Shown: one piece after another, positions 23,111 to 32,190 of the stretch
How positions within the stretch are numbered: position 1 is the first letter of the stretch
Layout: each line of letters opens with the position of its first letter
NCBI GenBank assembly: GCA_016787085.1
Contig: JAEUVJ010000066.1
Span: 1-51,518, forward strand
DNA: 51,518 nt
Direction of reading: 5' to 3'
Source: Chitinophagaceae bacterium
Lineage (GTDB): Bacteria > Bacteroidota > Bacteroidia > Chitinophagales > Chitinophagaceae
Translations under genes and position numbers: made by a program
The notes under the pieces: model-generated
What the model saw: only the letters and a program-made list of their open reading frames with translations
Databases searched by the model: none
What the model was told of the DNA's origin: nothing

Positions 23111-24844
23111 ATGACCCCACTCCTATCCATACAAAACCTTTCCGTTGACTTTGTCAGCGAATCCGGCACTACACATGCTTTAAAGAATATATCCTTAACG
23201 GTAAACCGTGGCGAGATCGTTGCGCTGGTTGGTGAATCAGGGTCAGGAAAATCGGTTACCTCGTTATCCATCCTTCAACTGCTTCCTTCACCCCCGGCCC
23301 GCTATACCAGCGGCGATATTCTTTTTTCTGCTGATGGAAAAGAGCCGGTCAGTTTGCTGAAAAAAGACCGCTATTCATTACAATCCATCCGCGGCAACCA
23401 GGTCGCTATGATCTTCCAGGAACCGATGACATCATTGAACCCGGTACTGACCTGCGGAGAACAGGTGATGGAAGCTATACTGGCCCATAAAAAGATCAGC
23501 AAAGAAGCAGCAAAGAAGCAAACCATCAGTTGGTTTGAGAAAGTAAAATTGCCCAACCCTGATACAATATTTGACAGGTACCCACACCAGTTAAGCGGCG
23601 GACAAAAACAACGGGTGATGATCGCTATGGCAATGTGCTGCCAGCCCTCCCTGCTGATCTGCGATGAACCTACCACAGCCCTTGATGTGACCGTACAGAA
23701 AACGATCCTGCATCTGATAAAAGAATTGCAGCAGCAATCGGATATGGGCGTCATCTTCATTACCCATGATCTTGGCGTGGTAGCAGAAATAGCTGACCGG
23801 GCAGCCGTGATGTATAAAGGGGGAATCGTTGAACAGAACCCGGTAAAAGAGATTTTCACCCGCCCGCAGCATCCCTATACCAAAGCATTACTGGCTTGTC
23901 GTCCCGTCAATCATCAAAGAGGCGAACGACTGCCAGTGGTAAGTGATTTTTTAGAGAGCGCCGGGGTCAGCCGTCAGAGGTCAAAAGTCAGAGGTGAAAT
24001 GGCCGAGATCAACACGACCGGTCATACCTCCGACATCAGATCTCCGGCTTCCGCACTTCTCAAAGCCGAGCATCTTTCCGTATGGTTCCCCTCCAAAAAG
24101 AATTTCTTTGGGAAAGCCCTCGATCATACCAGGGCAGTAGATGATGTCAGTTTTGATGTTTATAAAAATGAGACGCTGGGGCTTGTAGGCGAAAGCGGTT
24201 GTGGCAAAACGACATTGGGCAGAACATTACTAAGATTGATAGAGCCCACATCCGGAAAGATATTTTACAATGGCATTGAACTGACCGCAAAGCAAAAAGA
24301 TGAGCTACAGTCGTTGCGAAAAGATATACAGATCGTTTTCCAGGACCCTTATTCCTCATTGAACCCAAGATTAACGATCGGCTCGGCCATTGCCGAACCG
24401 TTAAAAGTTCATCATATTCTGCCTGATGACAAAGCCAGGAAAGACAAAGTGGTGGAACTGCTGGAGAAGGTGAACCTGAAAGCAGAGCACTTCAACCGAT
24501 ATCCGCATGAGTTCTCCGGCGGACAAAGACAACGTATCGTTATAGCAAGGGCATTGGCGCTGAATCCCTCATTCATTGTATGTGATGAATCTGTATCGGC
24601 TTTGGATGTCAGCGTGCAGGCGCAGGTGCTGAACCTGCTGAATGACCTGAAAAAAGAGTTCGGTTTTACCGTGATCTTCATTTCCCATGATCTTTCCGTG
24701 GTCCGTTATATCAGCGACCGCATCATGGTCATGAACAAAGGAAAGATAGAAGAGACCGGCCCTGCCGACGAAGTTTACTTCAGCCCGAAAACAGAATATA
24801 CCAAAAGACTGATCGCCTCTATTCCCAAAGGAGTGACCGTTTAA
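23111..24844 (+). CDS. fused ABC transporter ATPase for oligopeptides/dipeptides (DppD-DppF-like)
   Basis: A 577-residue protein with two complete nucleotide-binding domains. The first has Walker A GESGSGKSV, signature LSGGQKQR and Walker B LLICDEPTTALD. The second has GESGCGKTT, FSGGQRQR and FIVCDESVSALD, where Ser replaces the usual Pro/Thr context. It would energise uptake of peptides or similar solutes, but no permease or binding-protein gene is adjacent. I start at ATG 23111; the ATG at 23096 lies in the last REP hairpin. The linker between domains (about residues 285-317) is encoded by two heptamer tracts. The stop overlaps that of the convergent TraB-like gene. Confidence 0.93.
   Translation: MTPLLSIQNLSVDFVSESGTTHALKNISLTVNRGEIVALVGESGSGKSVTSLSILQLLPSPPARYTSGDILFSADGKEPVSLLKKDRYSLQSIRGNQVAMIFQEPMTSLNPVLTCGEQVMEAILAHKKISKEAAKKQTISWFEKVKLPNPDTIFDRYPHQLSGGQKQRVMIAMAMCCQPSLLICDEPTTALDVTVQKTILHLIKELQQQSDMGVIFITHDLGVVAEIADRAAVMYKGGIVEQNPVKEIFTRPQHPYTKALLACRPVNHQRGERLPVVSDFLESAGVSRQRSKVRGEMAEINTTGHTSDIRSPASALLKAEHLSVWFPSKKNFFGKALDHTRAVDDVSFDVYKNETLGLVGESGCGKTTLGRTLLRLIEPTSGKIFYNGIELTAKQKDELQSLRKDIQIVFQDPYSSLNPRLTIGSAIAEPLKVHHILPDDKARKDKVVELLEKVNLKAEHFNRYPHEFSGGQRQRIVIARALALNPSFIVCDESVSALDVSVQAQVLNLLNDLKKEFGFTVIFISHDLSVVRYISDRIMVMNKGKIEETGPADEVYFSPKTEYTKRLIASIPKGVTV
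23965..24060. repeat. two in-frame heptamer tracts in the ABC ATPase linker
   Basis: Five heptamers of GGTCAGA type at 23965-23999 are followed after 26 bp by five heptamers of ACCTCCG/ATCTCCG type at 24026-24060. They encode the polar interdomain linker. The first family matches the tract inside sucB (reverse complement TTCTGAC), although the genes are unrelated. Confidence 0.7.
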
Positions 24845-27800
24845 TCACCAAAGTCTATCCTGGTATTGATATCATAATCGCCGCGGCCTTCCTTTTCATA
24901 AAACTGTGCGGCGCTTTTTCTTTTTGCATACAGCATTTTTTTCAGCGCAAGGGTCAACTGCTGGTTCAAAGGCTCGTCCTCTTTGATCTTTGTGTCACTG
25001 AAACCGGTCAGGTCAAGGGCATAGTATTCGTTTGATCGCGGTATCATCGGAGAATAATAATCATCGAAGTCAGGCTTTTGTACGTTCTCAAATTCAAATG
25101 CCTTTGGGTCTTCCGGCACCAACCCTACGGTAGCCAGCTTCCAGGTGAGGTCATCCTTTTTACTTTTGTATTTATAGAAATAAACAAACCCTTTCTTTCC
25201 TTTTATTTCAGCGGGTACCCTGTCAACATAGGCGACTGAATCCGGTTTATCATAGGACTTTTCATCCAGCAGCTTACCTTTTCCCAGGTCAAGATGATTA
25301 TTGTACTTAGCCGGGAATTTGTCTGATTTTTTTAACTCCTTCAGGTCTTTGAACAGATCATACCGGTATTCATCCAGCCCGGCAAAATACAACGGAAGAG
25401 TATCAGGCACCGGTTTATTATTCCGGAGCATAAGCATCATGGTCTTGTACTTTAACTGCTTATCATTCGAAGCCAGCATTTGCTGCATTAACGGTTTAAC
25501 AGCAGGATTACTTTCCAGCCAGGGTAATAGTAAGGTCGCATATAATTCCAGGCCATCATTACCATTATCCTTTTCATCATTGTTCCGGTAAATATTATTC
25601 TTTTCTTCTTTATCCTCTTCTGCTTTCTTTATAGCCTTATTCTTTTCGGCGATCGCCTGTTTTTTCAATTCCTGTTTGGCTTCGATCAGGAACTTGCTGA
25701 AATATGGCTGGTAATCTGCCGGCTTTACCAGGCCGCTGTCCACCATCTGACCAAGCAACTGCATAATGGATTGCTCATAGTCATCCAGGTTCATCAGCGG
25801 GAGGAGGTCCGGCAGGATAGTTCTTGCCAATTTCAGGGAATCGTATAACCCGCTCATGAAATTGCCGCCATAACCGTAAGAAGAACCTCTCCGGTAGTTC
25901 TGTATAGTGTAAGAGTAATCGTTATAATTATTATCTGAGGGCACATTCAATACCGGTGGTTCTATCGTGATGATATCGCGGAACACATGGAAAGCATACT
26001 GTGTCTGCTGTCCCAGCAGGGACTGTAGTATCGTGTACTGCAACTCTACCGTATCTCCCGCTGCATAATAAAGGTCTCTCAGGTAATCTGTAGCCGCTTT
26101 GGAGGGCATATCATCCAGCTTGCCTATCAGTGATTTTTTTGTATCCAGGTATCTTTTCTCATTCCAGTTCAGCGAACTGATGGCCTTTTGCAGGGGAATG
26201 AGATCTGTCGAATCCATTTTAACGGTATAGATATTCTTCACCGCCCGTTTGTGCACTACTGTATCCTTGCTCATAAAATCCTCAAAGAACAAAGCTGTTT
26301 TTTTAGCAAAGGGATCGCTGCCTTTCAGCGTATCTGCCGGGACGAATGAATCATAGAAGGATTGCACAAATGAACCGGGCTTTGTCAGTGTATCTATTTG
26401 CGTAACGAGACTGAAACCGATCCCGTCCTTGTAAAAAGTCTTGGTCCAGATAGCCCGGCTGCTGCCGGTATCGCTGACGATCCTTTCCCATACTTTCATT
26501 TTATTCGGCAGCTCAAACTTCTTTTTCATTCTGACAATAAGGGTAGTATCCCCATACAAGCTTCCATCATTGTCATCATTTAGTATAGAACTGTCTGTAG
26601 CGGTGTAATAGCGCTGGCTTTTGTAAAAGGATACATACACTTTCTCTCCTGTCGTATCATTCGATATGGTCTTGTTACGAAAGGTGCCGCCTTCCAGGAT
26701 GTCATCTTCAGATTCTTCGTCGTCGTCACCATATCCATAGAGGTTATATCTTGGAATATCTATCTTATCCTTGTTCTCATCCGGGAATACCGGCGACTTT
26801 ACCGTAAAGTACAATGATGTATCTTTTCTTTCCTTCGCCTCGCCATAGACAAAAGGTTTTATCTCGAATGAATTGAAGAACGCCTGCATCTTCGGTATTT
26901 CCTGTTTGCCTTTTACTACCAGCGTATAATAATGCGGCCCCTGTATGATAAAACGGGCCAGGTAAACAGACCTGTTCTTGTCGAGGAATTTACAATCCAG
27001 CGCCGGATAGCCTTTGTGTTTTATATGCTTCCGGCTTATTACGGTATCTATGAATTCCGAAGAAGCAAAACTTTCCTGCATCAGGCCCAGGTCAAATGTA
27101 TCTTCTTCTACAAAACTGTAGTTATGGATATCTGACCGCATCACCCTGTACTGTGTATTGGCCGCTTTATCTTCTGAGTCATATATCCAGCTTCCGTCAT
27201 TACCGATATAAGGCTCATGCGGGAAGTCAATGCTAAAGCCGCCATAGGCAGGGGAATATTTTTTCCATTCCGTGCCGTTCTTATATTCTTTCAGTTGAAT
27301 ACTGTTAAAGAATTTATTTGCTTCATCTCCATTCTTTACATAATCACCTGTGCCACTCATTTTAAAGAAGATGATCTCAAACGGGGTAACGAAGATCTGG
27401 TAACGCTGCATATCGCCGCGGCGTGTTTTATTCGTGATGTCAAAACCCTTATACCCATTCTTCGTGACTGCTTTTTTGCTGATGATCTTTCCGGGCACAT
27501 TTTCATACAGCAGGCTGTCCACTTTTTTATAAACTTCCTCTGTTGTATGCCCCCACATCCAGCCATTGGTCATAATGCGGGTGACCATATAATAACTACC
27601 ATTGGCCATATCTGCATATTGACGCTGATCCAGGGAGCCGTCATCGCCAAATTTGTAAAACTTACCGGGTATATCCACTTTAAAGAAACCATCATCTGCC
27701 GCCTGCGTCGCAAATACTACCGGCACCCTGATCTTCTCCACGGAATTCTTATGCTGACTGTCCCTTTCACCCATTTTTACCGGGCGAAGTTTATAGCCCA

Positions 27801-28674
27801 TAGCCCTGAGCATTTCGATCACGCCGCGGTTGCCGGGTAAATGAGCGGCGCCTACGCCTACAAATAATGACATCTTACTTTTCAGGATCGAATCAATAGA
27901 GTTGGCCTGTATCTCATTTCTCTTGTACAGGAACTTCTCGTCAAATGCTTCTGAAAAACTATTGTACTTGTTGATGGAGTCCAGCAGGTCAAGATTACCT
28001 GTCCGGTAGGCCTCCTGTAGTTTATCCGCAGAAAACCCTTCTTCCCGGTCATAACTTCTCTCCTTTCTTTTCTTATCCTTAGCTGCATCTTTATACGCCT
28101 CGGCCATCAGTTTCATACTCTCGCCATACTTCTCTACTCCTGCCACTTTCTTACCCCATTTCTTACCACACTGGTAGATATACATGTCGAGATAGGTATC
28201 CTCTTCAAAATCGCTGGCGGAATTGCCGTAGGTCCGGTACAGCAGGTTATTGATGGTAGAAGGATTGCTGTATAAAGACCTTTCTATCTTTTTATCATAC
28301 TTATAAAACTTCAGGGTATTAATGCTGAGGTAGTCGTTGGGCATGGACATATATGACCCCGGACGGTAGCGGAAATTATTATACCCGTCGCTCCCTTCCT
28401 CCTCCTGGTACTTGCTCATATCCTCCTGCCATGATTCCGGGTTGGTCTCCAGTGCCACCACATCTGCATTCTTGATACCCATGTAAAAAGAATCCGCTAG
28501 CTGGAATGCCAGCTTGTTGCTCACATGCATGGTGCCGAACAGGTACGAGGGCTTCTTCAGTCCCTTACCCGTGATCTCCCACAACAGGCTTGGATATTTT
28601 TTATTCTTGATCTTAGGCTGGGCTTGCAGTAAAAACGGAGAGATGAGTAAAAACAGAATAAAGGTTCGCTTCAT
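24841..28674 (-). CDS. very large secreted TraB/GumN-family protein
   Basis: A 1277-residue protein with a signal peptide (FILFLLISPFLLQAQ). The TraB/GumN domain (about 30-305) has the GTMHVSNKLAFQLADSFY motif, VVALETNPESW and the C-terminal VGVGAAHLPGNRGVIEMLRAMGY motif, whose paired His/Glu residues are thought to bind metal in Tiki-like proteases. Most family members end there. Here about 950 more residues follow, including repeated YGGFSIDFP- and FTVKSPVFP-like beta segments, a Lys/Glu-rich coiled stretch near 1020-1045, and an unrecognised C-terminal domain. It has no close partner; its stop overlaps the ABC ATPase stop. Confidence 0.85.
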   Translation of the reverse strand: MKRTFILFLLISPFLLQAQPKIKNKKYPSLLWEITGKGLKKPSYLFGTMHVSNKLAFQLADSFYMGIKNADVVALETNPESWQEDMSKYQEEEGSDGYNNFRYRPGSYMSMPNDYLSINTLKFYKYDKKIERSLYSNPSTINNLLYRTYGNSASDFEEDTYLDMYIYQCGKKWGKKVAGVEKYGESMKLMAEAYKDAAKDKKRKERSYDREEGFSADKLQEAYRTGNLDLLDSINKYNSFSEAFDEKFLYKRNEIQANSIDSILKSKMSLFVGVGAAHLPGNRGVIEMLRAMGYKLRPVKMGERDSQHKNSVEKIRVPVVFATQAADDGFFKVDIPGKFYKFGDDGSLDQRQYADMANGSYYMVTRIMTNGWMWGHTTEEVYKKVDSLLYENVPGKIISKKAVTKNGYKGFDITNKTRRGDMQRYQIFVTPFEIIFFKMSGTGDYVKNGDEANKFFNSIQLKEYKNGTEWKKYSPAYGGFSIDFPHEPYIGNDGSWIYDSEDKAANTQYRVMRSDIHNYSFVEEDTFDLGLMQESFASSEFIDTVISRKHIKHKGYPALDCKFLDKNRSVYLARFIIQGPHYYTLVVKGKQEIPKMQAFFNSFEIKPFVYGEAKERKDTSLYFTVKSPVFPDENKDKIDIPRYNLYGYGDDDEESEDDILEGGTFRNKTISNDTTGEKVYVSFYKSQRYYTATDSSILNDDNDGSLYGDTTLIVRMKKKFELPNKMKVWERIVSDTGSSRAIWTKTFYKDGIGFSLVTQIDTLTKPGSFVQSFYDSFVPADTLKGSDPFAKKTALFFEDFMSKDTVVHKRAVKNIYTVKMDSTDLIPLQKAISSLNWNEKRYLDTKKSLIGKLDDMPSKAATDYLRDLYYAAGDTVELQYTILQSLLGQQTQYAFHVFRDIITIEPPVLNVPSDNNYNDYSYTIQNYRRGSSYGYGGNFMSGLYDSLKLARTILPDLLPLMNLDDYEQSIMQLLGQMVDSGLVKPADYQPYFSKFLIEAKQELKKQAIAEKNKAIKKAEEDKEEKNNIYRNNDEKDNGNDGLELYATLLLPWLESNPAVKPLMQQMLASNDKQLKYKTMMLMLRNNKPVPDTLPLYFAGLDEYRYDLFKDLKELKKSDKFPAKYNNHLDLGKGKLLDEKSYDKPDSVAYVDRVPAEIKGKKGFVYFYKYKSKKDDLTWKLATVGLVPEDPKAFEFENVQKPDFDDYYSPMIPRSNEYYALDLTGFSDTKIKEDEPLNQQLTLALKKMLYAKRKSAAQFYEKEGRGDYDINTRIDFGD

Positions 28675-29063
28675 AAATTTTGTACGCTTCAGGGGTTATC
28701 GGTGAAAGCAGCCGGGATGTGAAATAAACGGGTATTTGCGCAACTTATTTTCACCGGGTATTGATATTGATCAGTTATTTAATAAGTGTAAATCTAAGAT
28801 GCCGGAAGTCAATAAAAGCCATAAAATTTGTCAAAACAGACGCCAGCGCCTGATTTCATTGAAAAAAATGTGCACAATTGCTCAGGATTTTGGGCAGTTA
28901 TGTCGTACCTTCGCCCGCTTTAAAACCATAACCTGTCCGCAGGAAATGGCAGTCCACATGACCAGGCCCGGTGCCGTAAGACCGGGGATTGGTGATAATC
29001 TCCGGTATCAGCTTCGCCCGGTTTGCGTCATGAGACCCTTTAAAATAAACCACATTTACACTC
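28675..29063. other. 389-bp non-coding divergent region between the TraB-like gene and queA
   Basis: No convincing gene. A -7-like TACCTTCG is at 28906-28913 (one mismatch). The queA-proximal 150 bp is GC-rich with a good hairpin at 28982-29005. I looked for a PreQ1 or cobalamin riboswitch pattern and did not find one. Confidence 0.5.
28982..29005 (+). other. stem-loop in the queA leader
   Basis: CCGGGGATT (28982-28990) pairs with AATCTCCGG (28997-29005) over nine base pairs with one G-U, around a six-base loop, about 58 nt before the queA ATG. No T-run follows, so it is not a simple terminator. Confidence 0.4.
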
Positions 29064-30113
29064 ATGAAGCTTTCACAATTCCGTTTCGACCTCCCTCTAA
29101 ACCTAATTGCCCAGAACCCAGCCAAAAAACGTGAAGATGCACGTATGATGGTGGTTCATCGCCATACCGGCCAGATCGAGAACAAACATTTTCGTGATAT
29201 CCAGGATTACTTTGACGATAAGGATGTGTTTGTCGTGAATAACACCAAGGTGTTCCCTGCACGTATGTATGGCCGCAAGGAAAAGACCGGTGCCAAGATC
29301 GAAGTGTTCCTGTTGCGTGAACTAAATAAACCTAACCGCCTCTGGGATGTGATCGTTGATCCGGCCCGTAAGATCCGCGTAGGTAACAAACTCTATTTCG
29401 GCGATCAGGAAGACCTGGTGGCAGAAGTGATTGATAATACCACCAGCCGTGGCCGTACCATCCGTTTCCTATGGGAAGGTAGCGAAGAAGGCTTCCGGGG
29501 ACAACTCGAAAAACTGGGAGAGACCCCTTTACCAAAATATATCAAACGCAAACCCGACGAAGAGGATAAGGAAAGATACCAGACCGTTTATGCCAAGCAT
29601 GAAGGGGCAGTAGCGGCTCCTACTGCTGGTCTGCATTTCAGCCGGGAACTGATCAAACGCCTGGAGATAAAAGGTATCCGCTTTGCGGAGGTAACACTGC
29701 ATACAGGCCTCGGCACATTCCGCCCGATAGAAGTGGAAGACCTGAGCAAGCATAAAATGGATGCAGAATACTACCGCATTGAAGATGCGGCCTGCAAGAT
29801 CGTGAACCGTGCCAGGGAATATGGCCACAGGGTTTGCTCTGTAGGCACCACTACCATGCGGGCCATGGAATCTTCCTTCACCGCACAGAAATTACTGAAA
29901 CCTTCAGAAGGCTGGACGAATATGTTCATTCACCCGCCTTATGATTTCAATATCGCTGATTCATTAGTTACCAACTTTCATCTGCCCAAAACCAGTTTAT
30001 TGATCATGACCTGCGCCTTTGCCGGTTACGAACTGACAATGGAAGCATACAAAAAAGCGATCAAAGACAAGTACCGTTTCTTCAGCTATGGGGATGCGTT
30101 GCTGATCGTGTAG
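29064..30113 (+). CDS. queA: S-adenosylmethionine:tRNA ribosyltransferase-isomerase
   Basis: Adds the epoxycyclopentane precursor of queuosine to preQ1-modified tRNA. The 349-residue protein has all family landmarks: FDLPLNLIAQNPAKKREDARMM at the N-terminus, VVNNTKVFPARMYGRKEKTGAKIEVFLL, the VAAPTAGLHFS motif, VTLHTGLGTFRPIEVED, VGTTTMRAMES and TNFHLPKTSLLIMTCAFAG. Start ATG 29064. No other queuosine gene is in the window. A terminator follows about 50 bp after the stop, so it is probably monocistronic. Confidence 0.97.
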   Translation: MKLSQFRFDLPLNLIAQNPAKKREDARMMVVHRHTGQIENKHFRDIQDYFDDKDVFVVNNTKVFPARMYGRKEKTGAKIEVFLLRELNKPNRLWDVIVDPARKIRVGNKLYFGDQEDLVAEVIDNTTSRGRTIRFLWEGSEEGFRGQLEKLGETPLPKYIKRKPDEEDKERYQTVYAKHEGAVAAPTAGLHFSRELIKRLEIKGIRFAEVTLHTGLGTFRPIEVEDLSKHKMDAEYYRIEDAACKIVNRAREYGHRVCSVGTTTMRAMESSFTAQKLLKPSEGWTNMFIHPPYDFNIADSLVTNFHLPKTSLLIMTCAFAGYELTMEAYKKAIKDKYRFFSYGDALLIV

Positions 30114-30160
30114 TTGTCTGAATCACGATCTATTGGATTAATAAGATTATCAGGATATGA

Positions 30161-30209
30161 ACAGCCTCATTCTGAGCTTGATGAAGAATGGGGCTGTTTT
30201 GTTTTTTTA
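30161..30209 (+). terminator. intrinsic terminator of queA
   Basis: Arms ACAGCCTCATTCT (30161-30173) and AGAATGGGGCTGT (30185-30197) pair over 13 bases with one wobble. A T-rich run to 30208 follows. It separates queA from the toxin-antitoxin pair. Confidence 0.85.
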
Positions 30210-30245
30210 TCTCAAAGGATTAACTTTAGTATCAAACATCAAGAT

Positions 30246-30452
30246 ATGAGCATTAAGGAACAAGTGGTAATGGACAAAAAGGGCAAGCCTGTAGCGGTTC
30301 AGATCCCCGTGAGCCAGTACAAAAAAATGCTTGAAATGATGGAAGAACTGGAAGATATAAAGGCTTTTGACAAGGCGATAAAACGTAAGCACCAGTTCAT
30401 TCCTTTTAGTGATGCAGTAAAACGGCTTAAAATTACCCGCAAAAAAAGCTGA
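30246..30452 (+). CDS. antitoxin of a type II RelE/ParE system (Phd/YefM-like)
   Basis: 68 residues from ATG 30246. The N-terminal MSIKEQVVMDKKGKPVAVQI and VSQYKKMLEMMEELEDIKA resemble antitoxins with a short beta strand and helix for DNA binding and dimerisation. The C-terminal basic helix would wrap the toxin. The longer open frame from 30114 begins inside the queA terminator region and is not plausible. The stop lies two bases before the toxin start, the usual coupled antitoxin-toxin order. Confidence 0.85.
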   Translation: MSIKEQVVMDKKGKPVAVQIPVSQYKKMLEMMEELEDIKAFDKAIKRKHQFIPFSDAVKRLKITRKKS

Positions 30453-30454
30453 AC

Positions 30455-30706
30455 ATGTACCGGGTTGTTATTGATCGCTATGCGGAAAAACAACTGGCAA
30501 AAATTCCTCCTCCGGATTTCAACCGGGTAGTTAAATCAATTTATGAATTAGCAACAAATCCAAGACCGGCCGGTTGCAAGAAACTTACAGGTCGCCCGGG
30601 CTACAGGATAAGGATTGGCAACTACAGGGTTATTTACCTGATTGAGGACAAAGTATTAAAAGTGATCGTGATAGACATTGGAAACAGGAAGGACATTTAT
30701 AGATAG
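30455..30706 (+). CDS. RelE/ParE-family toxin
   Basis: 83 residues with the RelE/ParE fold pattern: YRVVIDRYAEKQLAKIPPPD, helix VKSIYELATNP, KKLTGRPGYRIRIGNYRVIYLI and the final VIVIDIGNRKDIYR. The Arg-rich RIRIGNYRVIY strand and C-terminal R-x-x-x-Y are the usual RNase-toxin features of the RelE branch, which cleaves mRNA on the ribosome. ParE-like action on gyrase cannot be excluded from sequence. Confidence 0.92.
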   Translation: MYRVVIDRYAEKQLAKIPPPDFNRVVKSIYELATNPRPAGCKKLTGRPGYRIRIGNYRVIYLIEDKVLKVIVIDIGNRKDIYR

Positions 30707-30847
30707 TCTTACAAAGCCTGGTGTCCGCTCAGTACAAGGCTGGAAAGGAAGCACCGGGCAGGAACAATTAAATTTAAAGCAAGTATTGGCGTTAATCATG
30801 ATCGGTCAATTACACTTATTCCCTTAATATATTGAACCAACATCTTA

Positions 30848-31645
30848 ATGAATAGCATTAAAAAGTTCATTTATCTCCTTTTCTCTGTCTCACTTCTAAG
30901 CTGCGAAAGCCAAAAGATAAAAAGGGAAAAGAAACCATTTGACAATAAAATAATTGAATCTTCTTTCATCAACGATTCGACATTTGACGGGCCAACTAAC
31001 TATTATAGCACAGATGGCCTCCTGGAAAGTACCATTAATTTTACTAAAGGAATAAAAAACGGACCTGCCCTTAATTTTTATCCTAATGGAAAGATTCTTG
31101 ATTCTTCGTTCTATGAAAATGGAGTGAAAACCGGCAATCACTATATTTTTGATTCCTCTGGCCAACTTTATTACAAAAACTATTACTATTACGGCCATAT
31201 TCTTGGCGGCCATACTTTTTATCGAAATAAGAAACCATACCAATATCAATTCAGGAATTTTGAACAACAAATCATTTATAGCTGCGGCTATGACTCACTT
31301 GGAATGACAGGTTATAATGGCGAACTAATAAATCTGTATCTGGCTTCAATAAAATCGGACAATGCTCCCTATTTGGAAATGTTTGCATATTTTATTCACC
31401 CCCCTACTATTCAAATAGATTGGTCTTTAGGCCTTATCGAAGAAAATACAAACATAAAAAAGGACTTATTAGCATTCAACAATGACCGGGTGTTCATTGA
31501 CACAGTGTTACCAAAACCTCAGGCCGGCTGGAAGTATTATCTGGCGGCAAATTACAATGACTCTTTAAATGGCATAAAGGAATATTATATTAATATTCTG
31601 GAACCTGATAGCCTGAAAAAGAAAACAGCCGCTAATTTGAAGTGA
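30848..31645 (+). CDS. lipoprotein with YwqK/MORN-like repeats
   Basis: 265 residues with a lipobox (SVSLLSCES). Residues about 45-130 contain successive repeats of the YwqK/MORN type: GPTNYYSTDGLLESTINFTKG, GPALNFYPNGKILDSSFYENG and a third GNHYIFDSSGQLYYKNYYYYG, each with the Y-x-x-G-x-L pattern. The C-terminal half is not recognised. Such proteins are common in Bacteroidota and mostly uncharacterised. The gene is AT-richer than its neighbours. No partner gene obvious. Confidence 0.75.
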   Translation: MNSIKKFIYLLFSVSLLSCESQKIKREKKPFDNKIIESSFINDSTFDGPTNYYSTDGLLESTINFTKGIKNGPALNFYPNGKILDSSFYENGVKTGNHYIFDSSGQLYYKNYYYYGHILGGHTFYRNKKPYQYQFRNFEQQIIYSCGYDSLGMTGYNGELINLYLASIKSDNAPYLEMFAYFIHPPTIQIDWSLGLIEENTNIKKDLLAFNNDRVFIDTVLPKPQAGWKYYLAANYNDSLNGIKEYYINILEPDSLKKKTAANLK

Positions 31646-31733
31646 CTGATGCACCGTCTCCTGTCAATTGGCCTCTACCTTAACTATCCCCTAACACAAA
31701 ACCATCGTAACTTACAGATGGAGGTAACAAGTC

Positions 31734-32189
31734 ATGAAAAAGTTATTGTACATGCTGCTCCTGTCTGCGGTCAGCTTCACTGCCTTAAGCCAGCAAAGGG
31801 TAGCCCAGTATAAATCCAAAGAAGATAAACTGAACGAAGAGTATTGTACCGGCCTGTTCAAAACAGACCATGGTACCTATTTTGATATGCTGAATGATGA
31901 TGTGGCGCTGAGTGCCCGGAGCTATATCAATGTCCTCGACTGGCTGCAGGGCCGGGTGGCGGGCTTACAGATCTATACAGGGAGAAACAACACAATGATC
32001 CCCTTTATCCGCGGTAGCCGGGCTGGTATCTATGTGGACGAGATGTGGCGTGATGCCGATTTTCTCAATGTACTGCCAGTAACAGATATCGCTATGATCA
32101 AGATCATCAAAGGACCTTTTGCCGGCGGCTTCGACAGCCCCGGGGGAGTAGTTGCCATTTATACCATCCGTGGTGATGAAGAAGAATAG
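31734..32189 (+). CDS. stand-alone TonB-dependent receptor plug domain protein
   Basis: 151 residues with a signal peptide (ending TALSQ) followed by a plug domain: NVLDWLQGRVAGLQIYTG, PFIRGSRAGIYVDEMW, LNVLPVTDIAMIKIIKGP and GGVVAIYTIRG are the typical SusC/TonB plug segments. No beta-barrel follows and the frame ends cleanly, so it is a free plug. A purine-rich GGAGG sits ten bases upstream of the ATG. It is convergent with, and one base from, a carboxypeptidase-regulatory-domain gene. Confidence 0.8.
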   Translation: MKKLLYMLLLSAVSFTALSQQRVAQYKSKEDKLNEEYCTGLFKTDHGTYFDMLNDDVALSARSYINVLDWLQGRVAGLQIYTGRNNTMIPFIRGSRAGIYVDEMWRDADFLNVLPVTDIAMIKIIKGPFAGGFDSPGGVVAIYTIRGDEEE

Positions 32190-32190
32190 A

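Noticed and set aside
27217..27840. 207-codon plus-strand frame
   Set aside because: Antisense to the TraB/GumN gene, which has a signal peptide and motifs; no features in the shadow.
28914..29063. PreQ1 or cobalamin riboswitch before queA
   Set aside because: No match to either consensus core; only a plain hairpin is visible.
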